Origin: Galdieria partita
Lineage: Eukaryota; Rhodophyta; Bangiophyceae; Galdieriales; Galdieriaceae
Assembly: GCA_025991245.1 (NCBI GenBank)
Contig: BQMJ01000037.1
Location: 146,501 to 210,500, forward strand
DNA length: 64,000 nucleotides
Direction of reading: 5' to 3'
The notes under the pieces are model-generated. The model was not told where the DNA came from. It did not search any database and was given only the letters and a program-made list of their open reading frames with translations. Of the stretch, positions 24,534-38,107 are shown one piece after another. The position numbers and the translations under genes are program-made. Position 1 is the first letter of the stretch. The number at the start of each line of letters is the position of its first letter.

Positions 24534-26997
24534 TTAAGATAATCCAACTATTTTGCCCGTTTCTGGATCCAAATCAATTTCGTAATATGCTGGTCGAGTT
24601 GGTAAACCAGGTATAGTTTGCATTTCACCACATAAAGGATAAATAAAACCTATCCGAATTCGGTTGTTGCTTTTGAGAAGATAGATTTGTTTACCTGCGC
24701 CAGCACTTAAACGCACATCTCTGATAGGCAAAGTGAAGTTCTCTGGGGCACCCTTTAGAGATGCGTCCGCCGAGAAACTGTATTGAGTCTTTGCAACACA
24801 TACGGGTAAATTGCCAAAACCTTGAGATTGATACCTGTCTATTTTTTTCTTTGCTTCTTCCTATTTCCCATCCCATGAAAACGGAATCATACGACATACC
24901 AACAATTCTTACTGAAAATTCGACGTCCTTTGCTTTGTAAACATTTCTCGCTATGGCGTTTATCTTCTCTATCAGAGATTCCTCTAATCGATAGCTAAAA
25001 TGCAAAGGAGACTTTGCCAATTGACAAGCCCGAATCACTGCTTCACCTTTGACAAATTCTCTGTACAAGATATGCAACAAAAACGTTTGAATACAACTTA
25101 CCCAATTCGGTAGCACCCTGACCACCTTGTGCCCAATGATCTGCCAAAACTGCATCAAAGGCACCTGCTTCCTTACAGCTGTTGATCACCAGTTGTATTT
25201 CAGCGTCTGTATCGTATTGAAATTTGTTAAGAGCTACAACAACAGGAATACCAAAGGCTTTGGTATTGGAAATATGCCTTCTTAAATTGCACATTCCATT
25301 CTCGACCAGTTGCAAATTTTCCTGAGTATATTCATGAGGAAGTGGTGCTCCTGCAGTTACTTGTGGACCACCCTAAGAAAATTGATTCATATGTGAAGAA
25401 ATCAATATTTATGTATACTTACACCATGCATCTTCAAAGCTCGGATGGTTGCCACAATTACAGCACAATTGGGAAGCAAGCCAGAAGCTCTTTTCGAATA
25501 ACCCTTCAGATGATTCATTTCAAATTCTACAAACTTACCGGCATTTGATATTGATAAACTTTTCTAAGCCAATATCGGCACCAAAACCAGCTTCTGTCAA
25601 TACATAACCATCTTTGCCTACTAACTTCAATGCCAACATATCTGCAATAACCGAAGAATTCCCATGAGCAATGTTCGCAAATGGACCTAAACAACTATAA
25701 ACTTGGTGAATATCACAAATAACAAACAGTTACCTGCATGAACAAAAACTGGAGTTCCTTCCAAAGTCTGCATCAAATTTGGCATAATCGCATCCTTCAT
25801 CAACACAGTGAGGGCACCACCGATACCTAAATCGTCTGCCGTAATAGGCTCTCCATTCCTTGAAGTGCCAATCACCATTTTGCCTAGTCTTTCACGCATA
25901 TCACGTAAACTTGAGCTTAGTGCCAATACTGCCATAATTTCTGAAGCAACCGTTATATCAAAACCAGTAACACGTTCATGACCCTATTGAAAAGTTCTAC
26001 TAAAAATAACATGATGTGGTTTAATATTCCAATACCTTTTCTGTGTCACTTTGACCAATCGTAATCTTACGTAGAAATCGGTCATTAACATCAACAACAC
26101 GCCTAAAAGTAATGGTTTCAGGATCAATATCCAAACGCACAAACTTCGATCTCTCTTCAGCAGTCAACTCGTTGGGATCCCTTTTATGAATACCAAGTTT
26201 CTCAAGTCTACGGAGCATGACAGGAGCAAATCGACGAGAACCATCCTAGATCAGTTGAATACAAACAAATAAGAAGCTTGATTTCCATACCTTATTTGGG
26301 GGGCAAAGTCTACGAAATAAAGCGTCGTCGGATTGAGTGGCCTCGTGGAACATTCGCGTGTCTATTGCAGCAGCAAGTAGATTGTTGGCTGCACCGATGG
26401 CATGAATATCGCCGGTCAGATGTAGATTGAATTCTTCCATAGGAATAACCTTGACAACCCTTCAAAAAGCTACTCTTTCAAAGTACAGGAATAGCACACC
26501 TGTGAATATCCACCTCCTGCCGCACCTCCTTTTATACCAAATGTGGGACCTTGAGAAGGTTGTCGAACACAAGTAAAGACCTTCTTTCCCAAATGCGCTC
26601 CTAAAGACTGACTTAAGCCTACCGTCGTTGTGCTCTTGCCTTCTCCCAAAGGGGTTGGAGTAATGCCTTGAATATATCTCAGCGTGATAAATACTATAGA
26701 GATAAATAGTTTACCTCCAACGACAATATAATTTCCATCTTCTCGATCCTTTAACCTCTCCAATATGGAAAGATGAACTTTGGCTTTAGAAGGACCTATC
26801 CATGGATACTTCAGAACAAGCATTTCACGTGCAAGTTTTCACTCACCATACAAATCAATTTCGTCATGCTTGAGACCTATTGCGTCACCAATCTCTTTGA
26901 TGGACAACGGTTCTACCGATTGTGCAATCTCGATATCTGAAGGTACAGGTTTTTTAAGCTTGTCTAGTTTTCGCACAGTTTTCCAACAACTATTCAT
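24534..26997 (-). CDS. FTHFS: Formate-tetrahydrofolate ligase (10-formyl-THF synthetase)
   Basis: Monofunctional ligase making 10-formyl-THF from formate, THF and ATP, feeding purine synthesis and organellar initiator formylation. Twelve exons (26997-26847, 26795-26715, 26666-26500, 26449-26291, 26245-26036, 25983-25734, 25686-25539, 25489-25423, 25372-25102, 25046-24913, 24860-24695, 24649-24534) sum to 1920 nt, 639 residues, the normal length. Motifs: [11 protein letters not shown], the ATP loop [71 protein letters not shown], and [19 protein letters not shown]. The last intron (24650-24694) is 45 nt, in frame and without a stop, so reading straight through it would add 15 residues inside a conserved motif. 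No dehydrogenase/cyclohydrolase domain is fused. Confidence 0.95.
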
Positions 26998-27103
26998 CTA
27001 AACAAAAACGACGTTGTACTTGTTAAAAAGGTAGAAAATATTTTCAATTTCTTCCACAAGTGGAAAATTCACAAGTCGGAGATTCAATTGCTGCTCCCCT
27101 CTC

Positions 27104-28074
<971 letters not shown>

Positions 28075-28302
28075 AGTCTTAACGGGGAACTCTTGGAACT
28101 CTGTGTTGCACGTTCTCAATCAAGTATAATATCTTTCTTTTTTATAGAAATCAAGCACTTGGATGGTTTTAGAAACAACTAGTCCTTGTTATGAAAGCTC
28201 AATCCCTCGTTCTTTCTCAGTCGAAACAGAGGAAAGACATTTCTTCATCCATCATCGTTGGAAATTTAAAAATTTCAGTCAGAAAGAAGAAAACGCGGGT
28301 GA

Positions 28303-28803
28303 ATGACTCGGGACGGAGAACGGCTATTAACACACAATAAGATACAGCATATGCAAAATGCGTTTTCACTTTTAGACCGAAACAAAGATGGAAAGATTGA
28401 CTTGAAAGATTTGGAAATCATTTCCAACGTTTTTAAGGATATGAATAAGGATAAAGTGGAAGAAGCTTTGAGAAAGGCAGACTTGGACGATGACGAGAAT
28501 TTGGATATTTTCGAATTTCAAGCTCTTATAGCGAAAACTTGTGAAACTGATTCCCAAAGAAAACTAGAAGTGGCATCACTCTTCTCATTCCTTCAAGGCG
28601 TCAAGGACAACACTATATCCACTGAAACTCTAGTTTCTATTATATGCCGAATGGATAGCGAAATGACAAAGGAAAAGGTAAACGAGTTTTGTCCTTTTTA
28701 AAAAAGTATTCAACTTGAGGTCAAGGCAGAAGAAATGGTACAAAATGTCTTTCCTGGAAAGCAAACAATCAAAATGGAAGAGATATATGACCTGTTTCCT
28801 TAA
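28303..28803 (+). CDS. EF-hand calcium-binding protein (calmodulin-like)
   Basis: Two exons, intron 28678-28719 (42 nt, among the shortest in the window), joining EMTKEK to VKAEEMVQNVFPGKQTIKM. About 152 residues. The first EF-hand loop is complete (DRNKDGKIDLKD) with a D in place of E at position 12. The second is DLDDDENLDIFE, with a normal E12. The C-terminal half keeps helix spacing but its loops lack acidic ligands, so probably two Ca2+ sites work. The layout is like calmodulin or centrin relatives, but it is too divergent to name. Confidence 0.78.
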
Positions 28804-28874
28804 GTGGTTTATTATAGAAGAACAAAATGGTTTCAAAGAAAAACCAGCGCTATTCTATCAACTATTGTAATATC

Positions 28875-30023
28875 TCATTTATTCTCTCCGTTTGCAACCT
28901 GAGAAACATGTTCGTAAGCCCACTGCAGCCACTGGGTCAAACTTTCCAAGTCGGAAGACTCCACAGTAGCACCGCACCATATCCTTAGTCCCGGTGGTGC
29001 TTCTCTGTAGGAATCAATGTCATATGCCACTCCTTCAGTTGCAAGAAGTGACGAAATCTGCTTCACCTTTTCCTTATCTAGTTTCAAAACGAGACAGACG
29101 GAAGTATTTGAACGTATCTTCTTATTTTCAGCTAAGAAGTCAATCCACGAGTGCTTTTGTACAAAATCTTCTATTATTGCCAGATTCTTTTCTGACCTAG
29201 CTATAAGGCCTTGTACTCCACCCACTGATTCTGCCCAATCTAGTGCGTCTAAATAGTCTTCAACGCACAACATGGAAGGTGTGTTTATGACATTTCCTTC
29301 AAACAAAGCTTCGTCCAACTTTCCATTCTTCGCCATCCGGAAAAGTTTTGGCAACGGCCAAGGAGGACTATATTGTTCTAGTCTTTCCACTGCTCTTGGA
29401 GACAAAATAAGCATCCCATGTGCTGCTTCTCCACCCAAAACCTTTTGCCACGAATATGTGACAACGTCCAATTTCTCCCAAGGAAGTGGCATTGCAAATA
29501 CAGCAGAAGTCGCATCACAAATGGTTAGTCCTTCTCTCTCGTTACTAATCCAGGAACCATCTGGTACTCGAACTCCTGAAGTTGTTCCGTTCCAGGTGAA
29601 AACAACATCGTGACTGGGATCTACTTGAGAAAGATCCGGCAGCTTTCCATAATCTGCAGTGAAGAATCTCACGCTTTTCAGCTTGAGTTCGTTGACGATG
29701 TCTGTAAGCCAACCCTTTCCAAAAGACTCCCAGTAACAAACATCTACAGGTCGAGGTCCCAACATACTCCAAAGAGCCATCTCTACTGCTCCGGTATCGG
29801 ATCCTGGAACAATAGCAACACGGTAAGACTCGGGGAGCTGCAGAATTTGTTTAGTTTTTTCTATAGCATTCTTGAGCTTGCTCTTTCCAAGTGCTGAACG
29901 ATGCGAACGACCCAGTGCTGCCTTAGAAAGACTATTTTCTAAAGAGTATCCAGGGTGCTTTGCACAAGGCCCAGAAGAGAAACAAGGAGACTTTGGTTTT
30001 GTGCTTGGTTGATTGACTGGCAT
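28875..30023 (-). CDS. serC: Phosphoserine aminotransferase, bacterial/archaeal (Methanosarcina-type) family
   Basis: PLP enzyme converting 3-phosphohydroxypyruvate and glutamate to phosphoserine and 2-oxoglutarate in serine synthesis. 382 residues, one exon. It belongs to the SerC branch found mainly in alphaproteobacteria and some archaea, seen in [87 protein letters not shown], and the PLP-lysine block [18 protein letters not shown]. The typical eukaryotic PSAT1 signatures are not seen. No obvious organelle leader. The absence of introns beside intron-rich neighbours and the bacterial-type sequence suggest horizontal transfer (inference). Confidence 0.93.
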   Translation of the reverse strand: MPVNQPSTKPKSPCFSSGPCAKHPGYSLENSLSKAALGRSHRSALGKSKLKNAIEKTKQILQLPESYRVAIVPGSDTGAVEMALWSMLGPRPVDVCYWESFGKGWLTDIVNELKLKSVRFFTADYGKLPDLSQVDPSHDVVFTWNGTTSGVRVPDGSWISNEREGLTICDATSAVFAMPLPWEKLDVVTYSWQKVLGGEAAHGMLILSPRAVERLEQYSPPWPLPKLFRMAKNGKLDEALFEGNVINTPSMLCVEDYLDALDWAESVGGVQGLIARSEKNLAIIEDFVQKHSWIDFLAENKKIRSNTSVCLVLKLDKEKVKQISSLLATEGVAYDIDSYREAPPGLRIWCGATVESSDLESLTQWLQWAYEHVSQVANGENK

Positions 30024-30130
30024 GGACTAGAAACAATTTGTAACGAAGATGGTTTGAATGATGCAGAGTGATAACGGGACTGCCGGACGAGGAATTATCC
30101 AATCAGAGAATAAGGAATGGAAATGTTCTT

Positions 30131-32105
30131 TTACTCCAATGCTTCTCCATCCAAATCCTCCATTCCACTCTCAACTGCAGTTATTGTTTCCTCATCTTCT
30201 TCCAATGGAACTCCATCCAAATCCTCTTCAATCCAATCTTCGCCATTTCTTGCACAACTCTCTTCTTCCTGTTGATTGGTGACCGAAACTGGAGATTGTC
30301 CTTGAATACTGGTAGATGCCTCTCCTTGAGTTGACTCAGACTTGTGATAAGAACGACGATAACTAGAACGTAGCTGCTCTATGAAATCTTCTGGATATAA
30401 AGACCATGTACTCCAAGCTTCTAAAACAGCCTCAATTTGTGCACGGACTGAACTAGAAGCCATGAAGCCTTGAATCTTTTCATAGTTTTTCCCAATAGAA
30501 TCAAATATCAGTGGAAGTACCATTTGAAAACGAGAACGAAATGCTGAGGCATTGTGAACAGGAGCAACACTATTATGTAGAATATCAGATATGAGATACA
30601 AACGAGCAATCTTAATAGGAATGGGAGTTTCATCCAAAGTCAGAGATTCCGCAATAATGGACGCGATATCTCCAGCTGCAAAGGCTCGCTCCACACAAAA
30701 CACCATTGCTTCTGCTATACAATTTCTTTCGGGTGAAATATTTTGTAACATCTCCATCAGCTGGTCCACATCTGCCTGTTTTAAACTGGCATCTTTTCGG
30801 CTAACTTTTACAATCATATCATCGTCGTCTCCTTCACGTTCTCTAACAGGTTCTGTCAAAACCTCTAAATCATTCCTTTTCGTGCCGGGGTTATTATAAG
30901 GCTTGGAACAAGTAGGTGGTCTCCATGAGGGTCCATTTTCATACATAACAAAAGGTATCGTTCGCCATCTCGATTCCATATCTCCCTGACACAAAGAATA
31001 TACCTTCCAACGATAATATATGCCTTCTTCAGAATTACTTTCGTGAACATCAAATAAAAAACGAAATCGAGAACGACCTTGAATATCTGATTTTCTCTCT
31101 CTTTCTATGACCAAATTCTCAAAAGCATAACCTTCCTTTGAAACGTGCAAAGCTAAAAGATCAATTTCTCTTCGACGTTGCAGGTCAAAAGGTGGGACGA
31201 CATCAACAACTACGTTGTTCTCTTTAGCACGCTCTCCAGCAGGATCCAAAGCAGTCGTCTTCAAAGAAGACCCCCCATAAACAAAACCACTTGGAGGAGT
31301 CAGTGGTTTTAAAGGTCTCTTAACAGGCTTTCCCCATGCCAGGCGGATAGAAAAACCATCCAACAAACTCCCCTGTAGCGCTTCCAATGCTGCTTCTGCA
31401 TCGTCTCTTTCCATAAACGATACGAAACCAGAATTGTATCCTCGTAGGTGTTCTTCTGGAGTTCTAGGATACATGATTTTAATGCTACCAACAGGGCCAT
31501 AGCGACCAAAAGTTCTCAACAACGTTTCCTCCGTCGTCGAAGGGTTCTGTTGAAAAAAGTTAGTCGATGCGACCAACCAGTCTCCCAAGAGAAGTTACAA
31601 GGAATAAGAAGTCATCTTACCAAGTTTCCAAGAAAAATATTGGTCGTCAGCGGGTCTCCGGAATCGTGAGAACCGACTGTATTCAATGAAGTTTTCGGAG
31701 CTGCTTGTCTCACAGATGCCGGAGTTGCTGTTTTTCCTTGTTTAATTTCCTCCAAAAATATATCGATATTTCGTTTTTTCTTTACCGACTTCCTGGTATT
31801 TACGAAGACTCAAAGGTGAGAAGAATATTTTGGAAAAAGATACAAAAATGCTGCCTGTACTTATTTTCCAATAGTCCCATGGTGCCGAAATGAGTTCCTT
31901 GACTTGCTCTGTTGGGTCCGTTGCTTATGTCTTGGTTCCAGGACGACTTTGTTTCTTGTGAAGTTTCCTGTTCTTGTTCATCCTCAGCCGCAAACGCAAG
32001 AACAAATTCTTGATACAACTCTGCAGCTTCGGCCTTTTCTCTTTGACTCTTTTCTTCTACCCTTTTCAAGTGCCGTTCAAATGGCGTAAGCCTCTCTTGA
32101 GCCAT
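30131..32105 (-). CDS. U2SURP: U2 snRNP-associated SURP protein (SR140/U2SURP)
   Basis: Splicing factor of the 17S U2 snRNP. Three exons: 32105-31861, 31792-31621, 31546-30131, introns 68 and 74 nt. The N-terminus is a charged helix (KAEAAELYQEFVLAFAAEDE), as in SR140. An RRM spans exons 2-3: GSHDSGDPLTTNIFLGNLNP, FGRYGPVGSIKIMYPRTPEE, NSGFVSFMERDDAEAAL. A SURP module follows (DLLALHVSKEGYAFENLVIE, YRWKVYSLCQGD), then a CID domain (about 400-540 of the joined protein: IPIKIARLYLISDILHNSVA). The tail is acidic; no RS-rich tail is present. Confidence 0.92.
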
Positions 32106-32337
32106 TCACCGAATGTCACGATGGAAATCGACAAAATGATTTGACTCGACTGTCGATTTCAACGCAACAGTCATTGTGCAGTAAGAGATGTTACAAGAAA
32201 CTTTACTCAAAACTTCAAAGCCCTGAAAACTATCCGCTTTCCAAAAAGACAAAATTTTTCTATTATGTTGAGTACATAAACCTACATAGCTCTTTGTATC
32301 TATGCGCTGTCTTCACATACTCCACAAACTTGTGAGC

Positions 32338-34620
32338 TCAAGTAACCAAATATTGGTCTTCTTTAGACGACACAGGGACCAATTCAACGACTTCTAGCGT
32401 ATCACCTTGCTGGAAGTCCTCAAAACCAGATATTATCACACCACACTCCTTTCCAGAGGAAACAGAAGGAACATCCTCTTTGAAAAACTTGAGAGAATCC
32501 ACTTTGCCTTCCCCCACTACGTGCCCTGAGCGATAGATTCGAACCTTGTGATCTCGAGCTACTAAACCATTTGAGACTAAACAACCTGCAACTTTTGTTT
32601 GCTTTCCGTGCTTTCTGTCCAAGTGAAATATTTGCTTGATTTGTGCGGTACCTATAGACTTTTCCACCACCGAAGACTCAAATTTGCCCTCTTGTAAGGA
32701 TTGTATATCGTCCAATAACTCGTATATAATACGATAATGCCGAATCAAAACTCCATTATGTTTAGCATGTTGTATAACAGCACTAGGAACCTTGCAGTTG
32801 AAAGCTAAGATCGATGCTTTCGATGATGCAGCCAAAAATACATCCGACTCGGTTACTGCACCAACTCCTGAGTGTATCACTTCGATATCCATTTCCTCCT
32901 TTTTCATCTTGTGAATGCATTCAAGTACCTACAAACAAGTTTACAACATCCCTCAGGATTAAAAAACGTCTTACTGCATCGACTGAACCACGAACGTCTG
33001 CCTTAATTATAAAGCTCAAGCGTTTCTTCAAATGAGATGGCTCCATGTTAGGCCCGATCGACTCATCTCCTTCTCGCGACTTTAACTTTTCTGATGCTCG
33101 TTGAAGGCTCACTTGTAAGGCTGTCTGTTGAAGTTTCTTGAAATAGATATCGGAATCTAGCTTCTCTGAGAACAACTTGGCATCTTCTTCATCTTTCATG
33201 ACAAACACAAAACTCCCAGGCTCTACCAACTCTTTCATTCCCACCAACGTGAAAGGTGTTGATGGACCTGCTAAAGAGATAGATTTCCCCCGATCATCCA
33301 ACATTCGACGTATACGACCCCATGTTCGACCACTTGCAACATAATCTTGCACATGAAAAGAACCCCATCGTACCTAAAATGTCATTAATAGGAATCTATA
33401 TACTTGTATGTATAACATACAATACAATTAGCAACACTTCCCAAACCCTTGGATACTTTAGACTCTATACAAATTGCTTCGCCAGGATCGTCCTTGTTTG
33501 CTCGAAGGTCCGATAGTTCCGTTTGCAACAAAATTGCGTCAATCAAGTTCTCAAGTCCCTGCCTTTTTATAGCTGAAACAAGCACACACTGTATATCACC
33601 ACCTATTTGCTCCACTTGAAGTCCGGCGTAAGAAAATAAATCATTCATAACTTTCTCAGGAGAGCAACCTGAAATATCTACTTTGTTTATTGCCACGATT
33701 ATCGGAACGTGAGCATTCCTTGCATGATTCACAGCTTCCAATGTCTGAGGCATTACTCCATCATCTGCAGCAACCACTAATACAACTACATCCGTGACTT
33801 GAGTACCGCAAGCCCTCATAGCAGCAAATGCTTCATGACCAGGAGTATCTAGAAAAGTAACCATAGCACCATTAGACAAGGATACTGAAAAAGCCCCAAT
33901 GTTCTGTGTAATACCCCCTCTCTCTGAAGCCGCCACATTGGTATTTCTCAATGAGTCTAAAAGTGTAGTCTTCCCGTGATCAACATGTCCCATAACGGTG
34001 ACTACTGGAGGTCGAAGAGGAAAAGAAGCCCAAACTTCAGGTTCATATTTTCGAAGAAAACGTGGAGTTTTCAAACCTCCTTTTTCCGGTTCTGTTGAAG
34101 CCTGTTTCATAATTGACACTTTCGCACCCAAATCGGACAATACGAGTTCTACAGAATCACTAGACACCACAGAGTCGGCTACAGTTGGTTCTCCAGTAAA
34201 TTTACGAAGAGCAACTGCGAGTGCTTTAGCAGATACTTTTAACTGAGAAGCTACGTCTTTCACTGTTATAGTATCCCCACTCAATATCTCCACTTTAGCA
34301 CCTTTCAAGTTGCGTTCAAGTTTCTTCAAATTTTCTAGTACTTGAGGATTCTTTTCAGGTTCCTGTTTTAAGTTACTTTTTCTATTGGCTTTCGTCACCA
34401 ACGTTCGAACCCGTGTCGGTGAAGGCTTGAAAGGAAGAGTGTTATTCTGAACCTTCAGCTTGGAGAAAACAACGTCTCGGACTTGTTTCTCAATGGAGAC
34501 TGCTTCCAGATAGTTTTGTGTTTTACGAAACAACCGAAAAACATATTCTGGTTTATGGCTGCTTCTTTGAATGTTTTCTGCACTCCATCTCCACAGTAAC
34601 TTCAGTGACTGCGCCATCAT
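32338..34620 (-). CDS. MTIF2: Translation initiation factor IF-2, organellar (likely mitochondrial)
   Basis: GTPase that brings formylated initiator tRNA to the organellar small ribosomal subunit. Three exons: 34620-33421, 33373-32975, 32928-32338 (introns 47 and 46 nt), 729 residues. N-terminal leader (about 1-75), then an IF2-N-like helix region (TVKDVASQLKVSAKALAVALRKF). G domain: VMGHVDHGKTTLLDSLR, DTPGHEAF, NKVD, with the IF-2-specific block ASERGGITQNIGAF. C-terminal domains with FIIKADVRGSVDAVLECIH and GVGAVTESDV. The absence of the very long N-terminal extension of bacterial IF-2 suits mitochondria; plastid location is the alternative. Confidence 0.92.
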
Positions 34621-34797
34621 TTATCTTTTCCCATTGCACAATTTTAACATTCCACCAATGAGGGCCTTCCGGGAGTATTTTCCAAATTTACTACAAAATG
34701 TTATTTCTTTTTTGGAAACTAAATTCACAAGAAAAAGGAATCTTCTAGAGAATACTTGTTCATTTCTCAACTTAACAACATTTATATACTATATACA

Positions 34798-36870
34798 TCA
34801 TTGACGAATCCTATTGCTTCTTATACAATTTTCTTTGGTATGGACTGCCAATGAAACAGAATATTCCGATAATTTCTGATAATTGGTTTCCCATCCATGG
34901 ATATGTTGTTTCAAGAACCAAGTTTTGAAATCACCTCTTTTCTTTCCAAAAACCACTTTGTCAAAAACTACGCAAATTTTCCCCATATACACACACATCT
35001 ATATACAAAATATCACTGTTTGATGCAATCAACCACAAACAACTGAAAGATTCCCAACAGGAATAGTATTCGAACTTTTCTTCCATTCTATTTCGCCTTT
35101 GTAAAAACGATGCGATGCGCTTCCATATTCCGCTAACAGGTGCATTTCTTCTGTTCTTATTTGAACTTCTACTGGAAAGCCACTTGGATGCTTTACAGTA
35201 GTATGAATAGAACGATATCCATTCGGTTTGGGTGCTATAACATAATCTTTGTATCTACCCTCAACTTCCTTCCACAACAAAGTTGTTATTTCATATACAC
35301 GAGTACAAACTGCCAACTCTGTATCTTCTATGTGCTCCACTCGGAACCCTGGTCGCAAACGAATAATAACCCTCATTGCGATAAAGTCAAGTATTTGCTC
35401 CTTTGTCTTGTTTTGTTTAAGCATTTTCATAAAAGTGGATACAACGTTCTTCATACGCCCAGTAATAGTAAACTGCTCAGCAAAACGAACCAGAAGAGGA
35501 TCTCTCATGAGACATGTCAAAAGTTCACGTTGTGCGCAAGACAGCACTTGTTGTGCCTTGTCTCGAATAAAGAAATGCCACTTTTCCAACTTCAAATAAG
35601 ACTGAGGAAACAATATTCTCAAACTCCTATCACCCATTTCATACATGTGGCTACAGATTAAGGTTTCAATATCATCGACATCCTATTCAAAATGATATTC
35701 CTACCTTCCTAACCCAGCAGCATTTGCAAGAGGAACAAAAACCTGCAAAATCTCCATAGCTGTCGAATGCTGCAAATAAAGAGGCCATTTGTAAATATGT
35801 CGCAGCGTCCAAAGACGTTCCACTGAACGTAACAAAACTGCTCGTGAGTCGGTGACTGACTTCCAAAGATGAGTCTTAACCCAACTAGAATTACCCTCAG
35901 GCATATCAAGCATAAGATGAGCCATATTTCCCATAAATATATACTCGCGCAAGATATTCAAAACTGAAGGATCAAACAGTAAACAAAGCCTAGCTAAAGT
36001 CGAATATTTCACTTTGCCTTCCAAAATGGACAGAAAACTAGCTATGAGACAGTATTTATCGACACCGAATGAAGAAAGCATGGCTGCCATCTCTAACGCT
36101 TTTGTTATCAAAAAAGAAGAATTGTTCCCAACCAAGTTACGTATCCATTCCACGCTTAATTTCAGCGCCATTTCTACTTTGCACAAATCTTCCAAAGGTA
36201 AATAGGATAATAGCGGTTCTATATATGTCCACTGCTTGGATGCATCTATCCTTTCTCCTTTGCTCAAATTGTAAGGCAACAAAGGAGCCAAGTCTTCTTT
36301 ATCCACAGCTTCCCCAGTACGAAAGGAATAAATAGTGCTATTAGAAGGACTTGGAGTCAAAGGGAAGACGACAAGTGCTTCCTGAGAAGTCAATGAACTT
36401 GATATAGGAATATCCTCGAAGTGCGTGGTTTGACCTAACGTTTTCCCTTCTTTTTGCCTCTTCTTCGGACTTTTAGCAGTTTTTTTGAATCCACGTGAAA
36501 TCTTGCACGAGGTTTCTTCCAAAGTTTTCCCTGTTCCAGCAAATGAAAAACAGCCCTCTTTCTTCTCGTAAATCTGCTGTGCAACTTGGGCACTGAAAGA
36601 GGCAAGTAAATTCTCGAAGTGAGCTTCAACAGCGCGACTTCTTCTGTTTGCTTTGCGGGAAGCATCCTTCAAAGCCTTGACGTTGACAACAACGACCTTG
36701 CTGCAAGAAGCACCCCTGAAACCTCGAGAAAAACTGTGTGGATAACTCGACCTGAAAACCCAGGGTTCCCTTCTAAGGTTAAACCTGAAGGCGTTCTTGG
36801 CTTGTGAGGAGGAACAAGTATTACAAGGAAAGATAAGAAACAAAACACTTGGTTTAGAATACTCTTCCAT
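34798..36870 (-). CDS. RSH: RelA/SpoT homologue, (p)ppGpp synthetase-type, plastid-like
   Basis: Exon 1 is 36870-35705, intron 54 nt, exon 2 from 35650. The leader (about 1-60) is rich in Arg/Ser/Phe and looks plastid-targeting. The N-terminal HD-hydrolase region is recognisable by helix pattern (LSSFGVDKYCLIASFLSILE) but lacks the paired His-Asp metal ligands. The synthetase domain looks whole: FIAMRVIIRLRPG, YKDYVIAPKPNGYRSIHTTV, FPVEVQIRTEEMHLLAEYGS. It probably makes but does not hydrolyse (p)ppGpp. A read-through stop falls at 35029; alternatively a 42- or 45-nt intron (34999 to 35040 or 35043) joins in frame to an exon ending at 34798, whose end (YSVSLAVHTKENCI) resembles part of a TGS domain. 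I prefer the spliced form, with moderate trust. Confidence 0.8.
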
Positions 36871-37085
36871 TATTCAACGACGTAGACGAACACTCTTCGG
36901 TCTAAAAGTACAGCTCAAAATCGAATCCGTGAGAATTCAACAAAATCTTCAAAATTCTCACGACTCATCAAAATTAAAGAATTCAATCATGTTGTTTATG
37001 TTTATTATGCCAGCAACTCTTATCACTTTTGTATATTTGGATATAGGCCAACAGAAAAAAGAATAAGTGTTCTCATTACATACAA

Positions 37086-38107
37086 CTATAAAAAATAAGG
37101 AACAGCAGCTCGAGCTGGAACAACATGATGATCTTCTGCAACCTCCCTAAAAATCTTAAATTCTCTCTCCAAATTTTCATCAAAAGCTAATATTGCAGCA
37201 ACATTTCCACAACGATAACAATAGTTGGGCGCAGACCAAACTGTAACCAATGAACGTTCAGGAAACATGTATTTGTAGCCTTCCTGTACTAACTGATGAG
37301 CACGACATATAAGAGAAAGCTTATTGATATGATTAAATTCTGCAGTAACTTTTGAACCAAATAACCAACCAGCCCCTCTAGGACTCACCGCCCAAGTTTC
37401 GATATCCTAAACTTCATTAGTGTCCTATTCAAGACCATAAACAAAGCTTCAGTGTACCTCGGGGTCACTCCACATCAAGTCACAAAATGCTCCTTCGTGA
37501 GGTATCTCTTGCCTTCTATCCACAGTGCGAATTTGGTCCAAGGTCCTTATGTCAGGACTAAGTCCACCGTGTACACATAGAATTTCACCGTCTATGAGTG
37601 CAGCAATAGTTAAATAGTCGAATACTTCACAACAATACTTCCAAGCGTTGGCGTTTCCATATTTACGTTGACACTCGTCGTAGAAGCCATATACTTGAGT
37701 AATTTGTCTACTTTCATGATTCCCCCGGAGTAAGGTTACTCTTGAAGGATACCTTGCCTTTAAGCACAGCAACAAAGTAAATGTCTCAAGACTGTTATAA
37801 CCACGGTCAACAAAGTCTCCCATAAAAATGTAGTTGGTTTCAGGGACTTCACCTCCAGTTCGGAAAAGCTCTAAGAGGTCATGAAACTGTCCATGAATAT
37901 CCCCACATACAGTAACAGGAGAGGAAACCGGCTATTAGTGGGTTTAGTAAAGCTGAACGGAGAATACTTGACAAAATCTGTTACCTGAACGTTTGACTCT
38001 TCAATCAGAATTTCCTTTACATAGTCACAAAGTCGCTTCAAGTCAGGTTCCGGAAGATATTGTGCACTCTTTACTTTCTCTATCCAACTATCCAAGTCCA
38101 TACCCAT
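37086..38107 (-). CDS. PPP6C: Serine/threonine phosphatase PP6 catalytic subunit
   Basis: PP2A-like metallophosphatase. Three exons: 38107-37985, 37931-37458, 37406-37086 (introns 53 and 51 nt), about 305 residues, as in PP6. It begins with [20 protein letters not shown] and [20 protein letters not shown], which match PPP6C better than PP2A or PP4. Catalytic motifs are intact: [59 protein letters not shown]. It ends in YFL, the carboxymethylation-type tail. The start at 38107 is preceded in frame by another ATG at 38149, which would add 14 residues. Confidence 0.94.

Noticed and set aside
35140-35661. 173-residue plus-strand frame with hydrophobic stretches
   Set aside because: It is the antisense shadow of the RSH synthetase exon, whose motifs are unmistakable on the minus strand.
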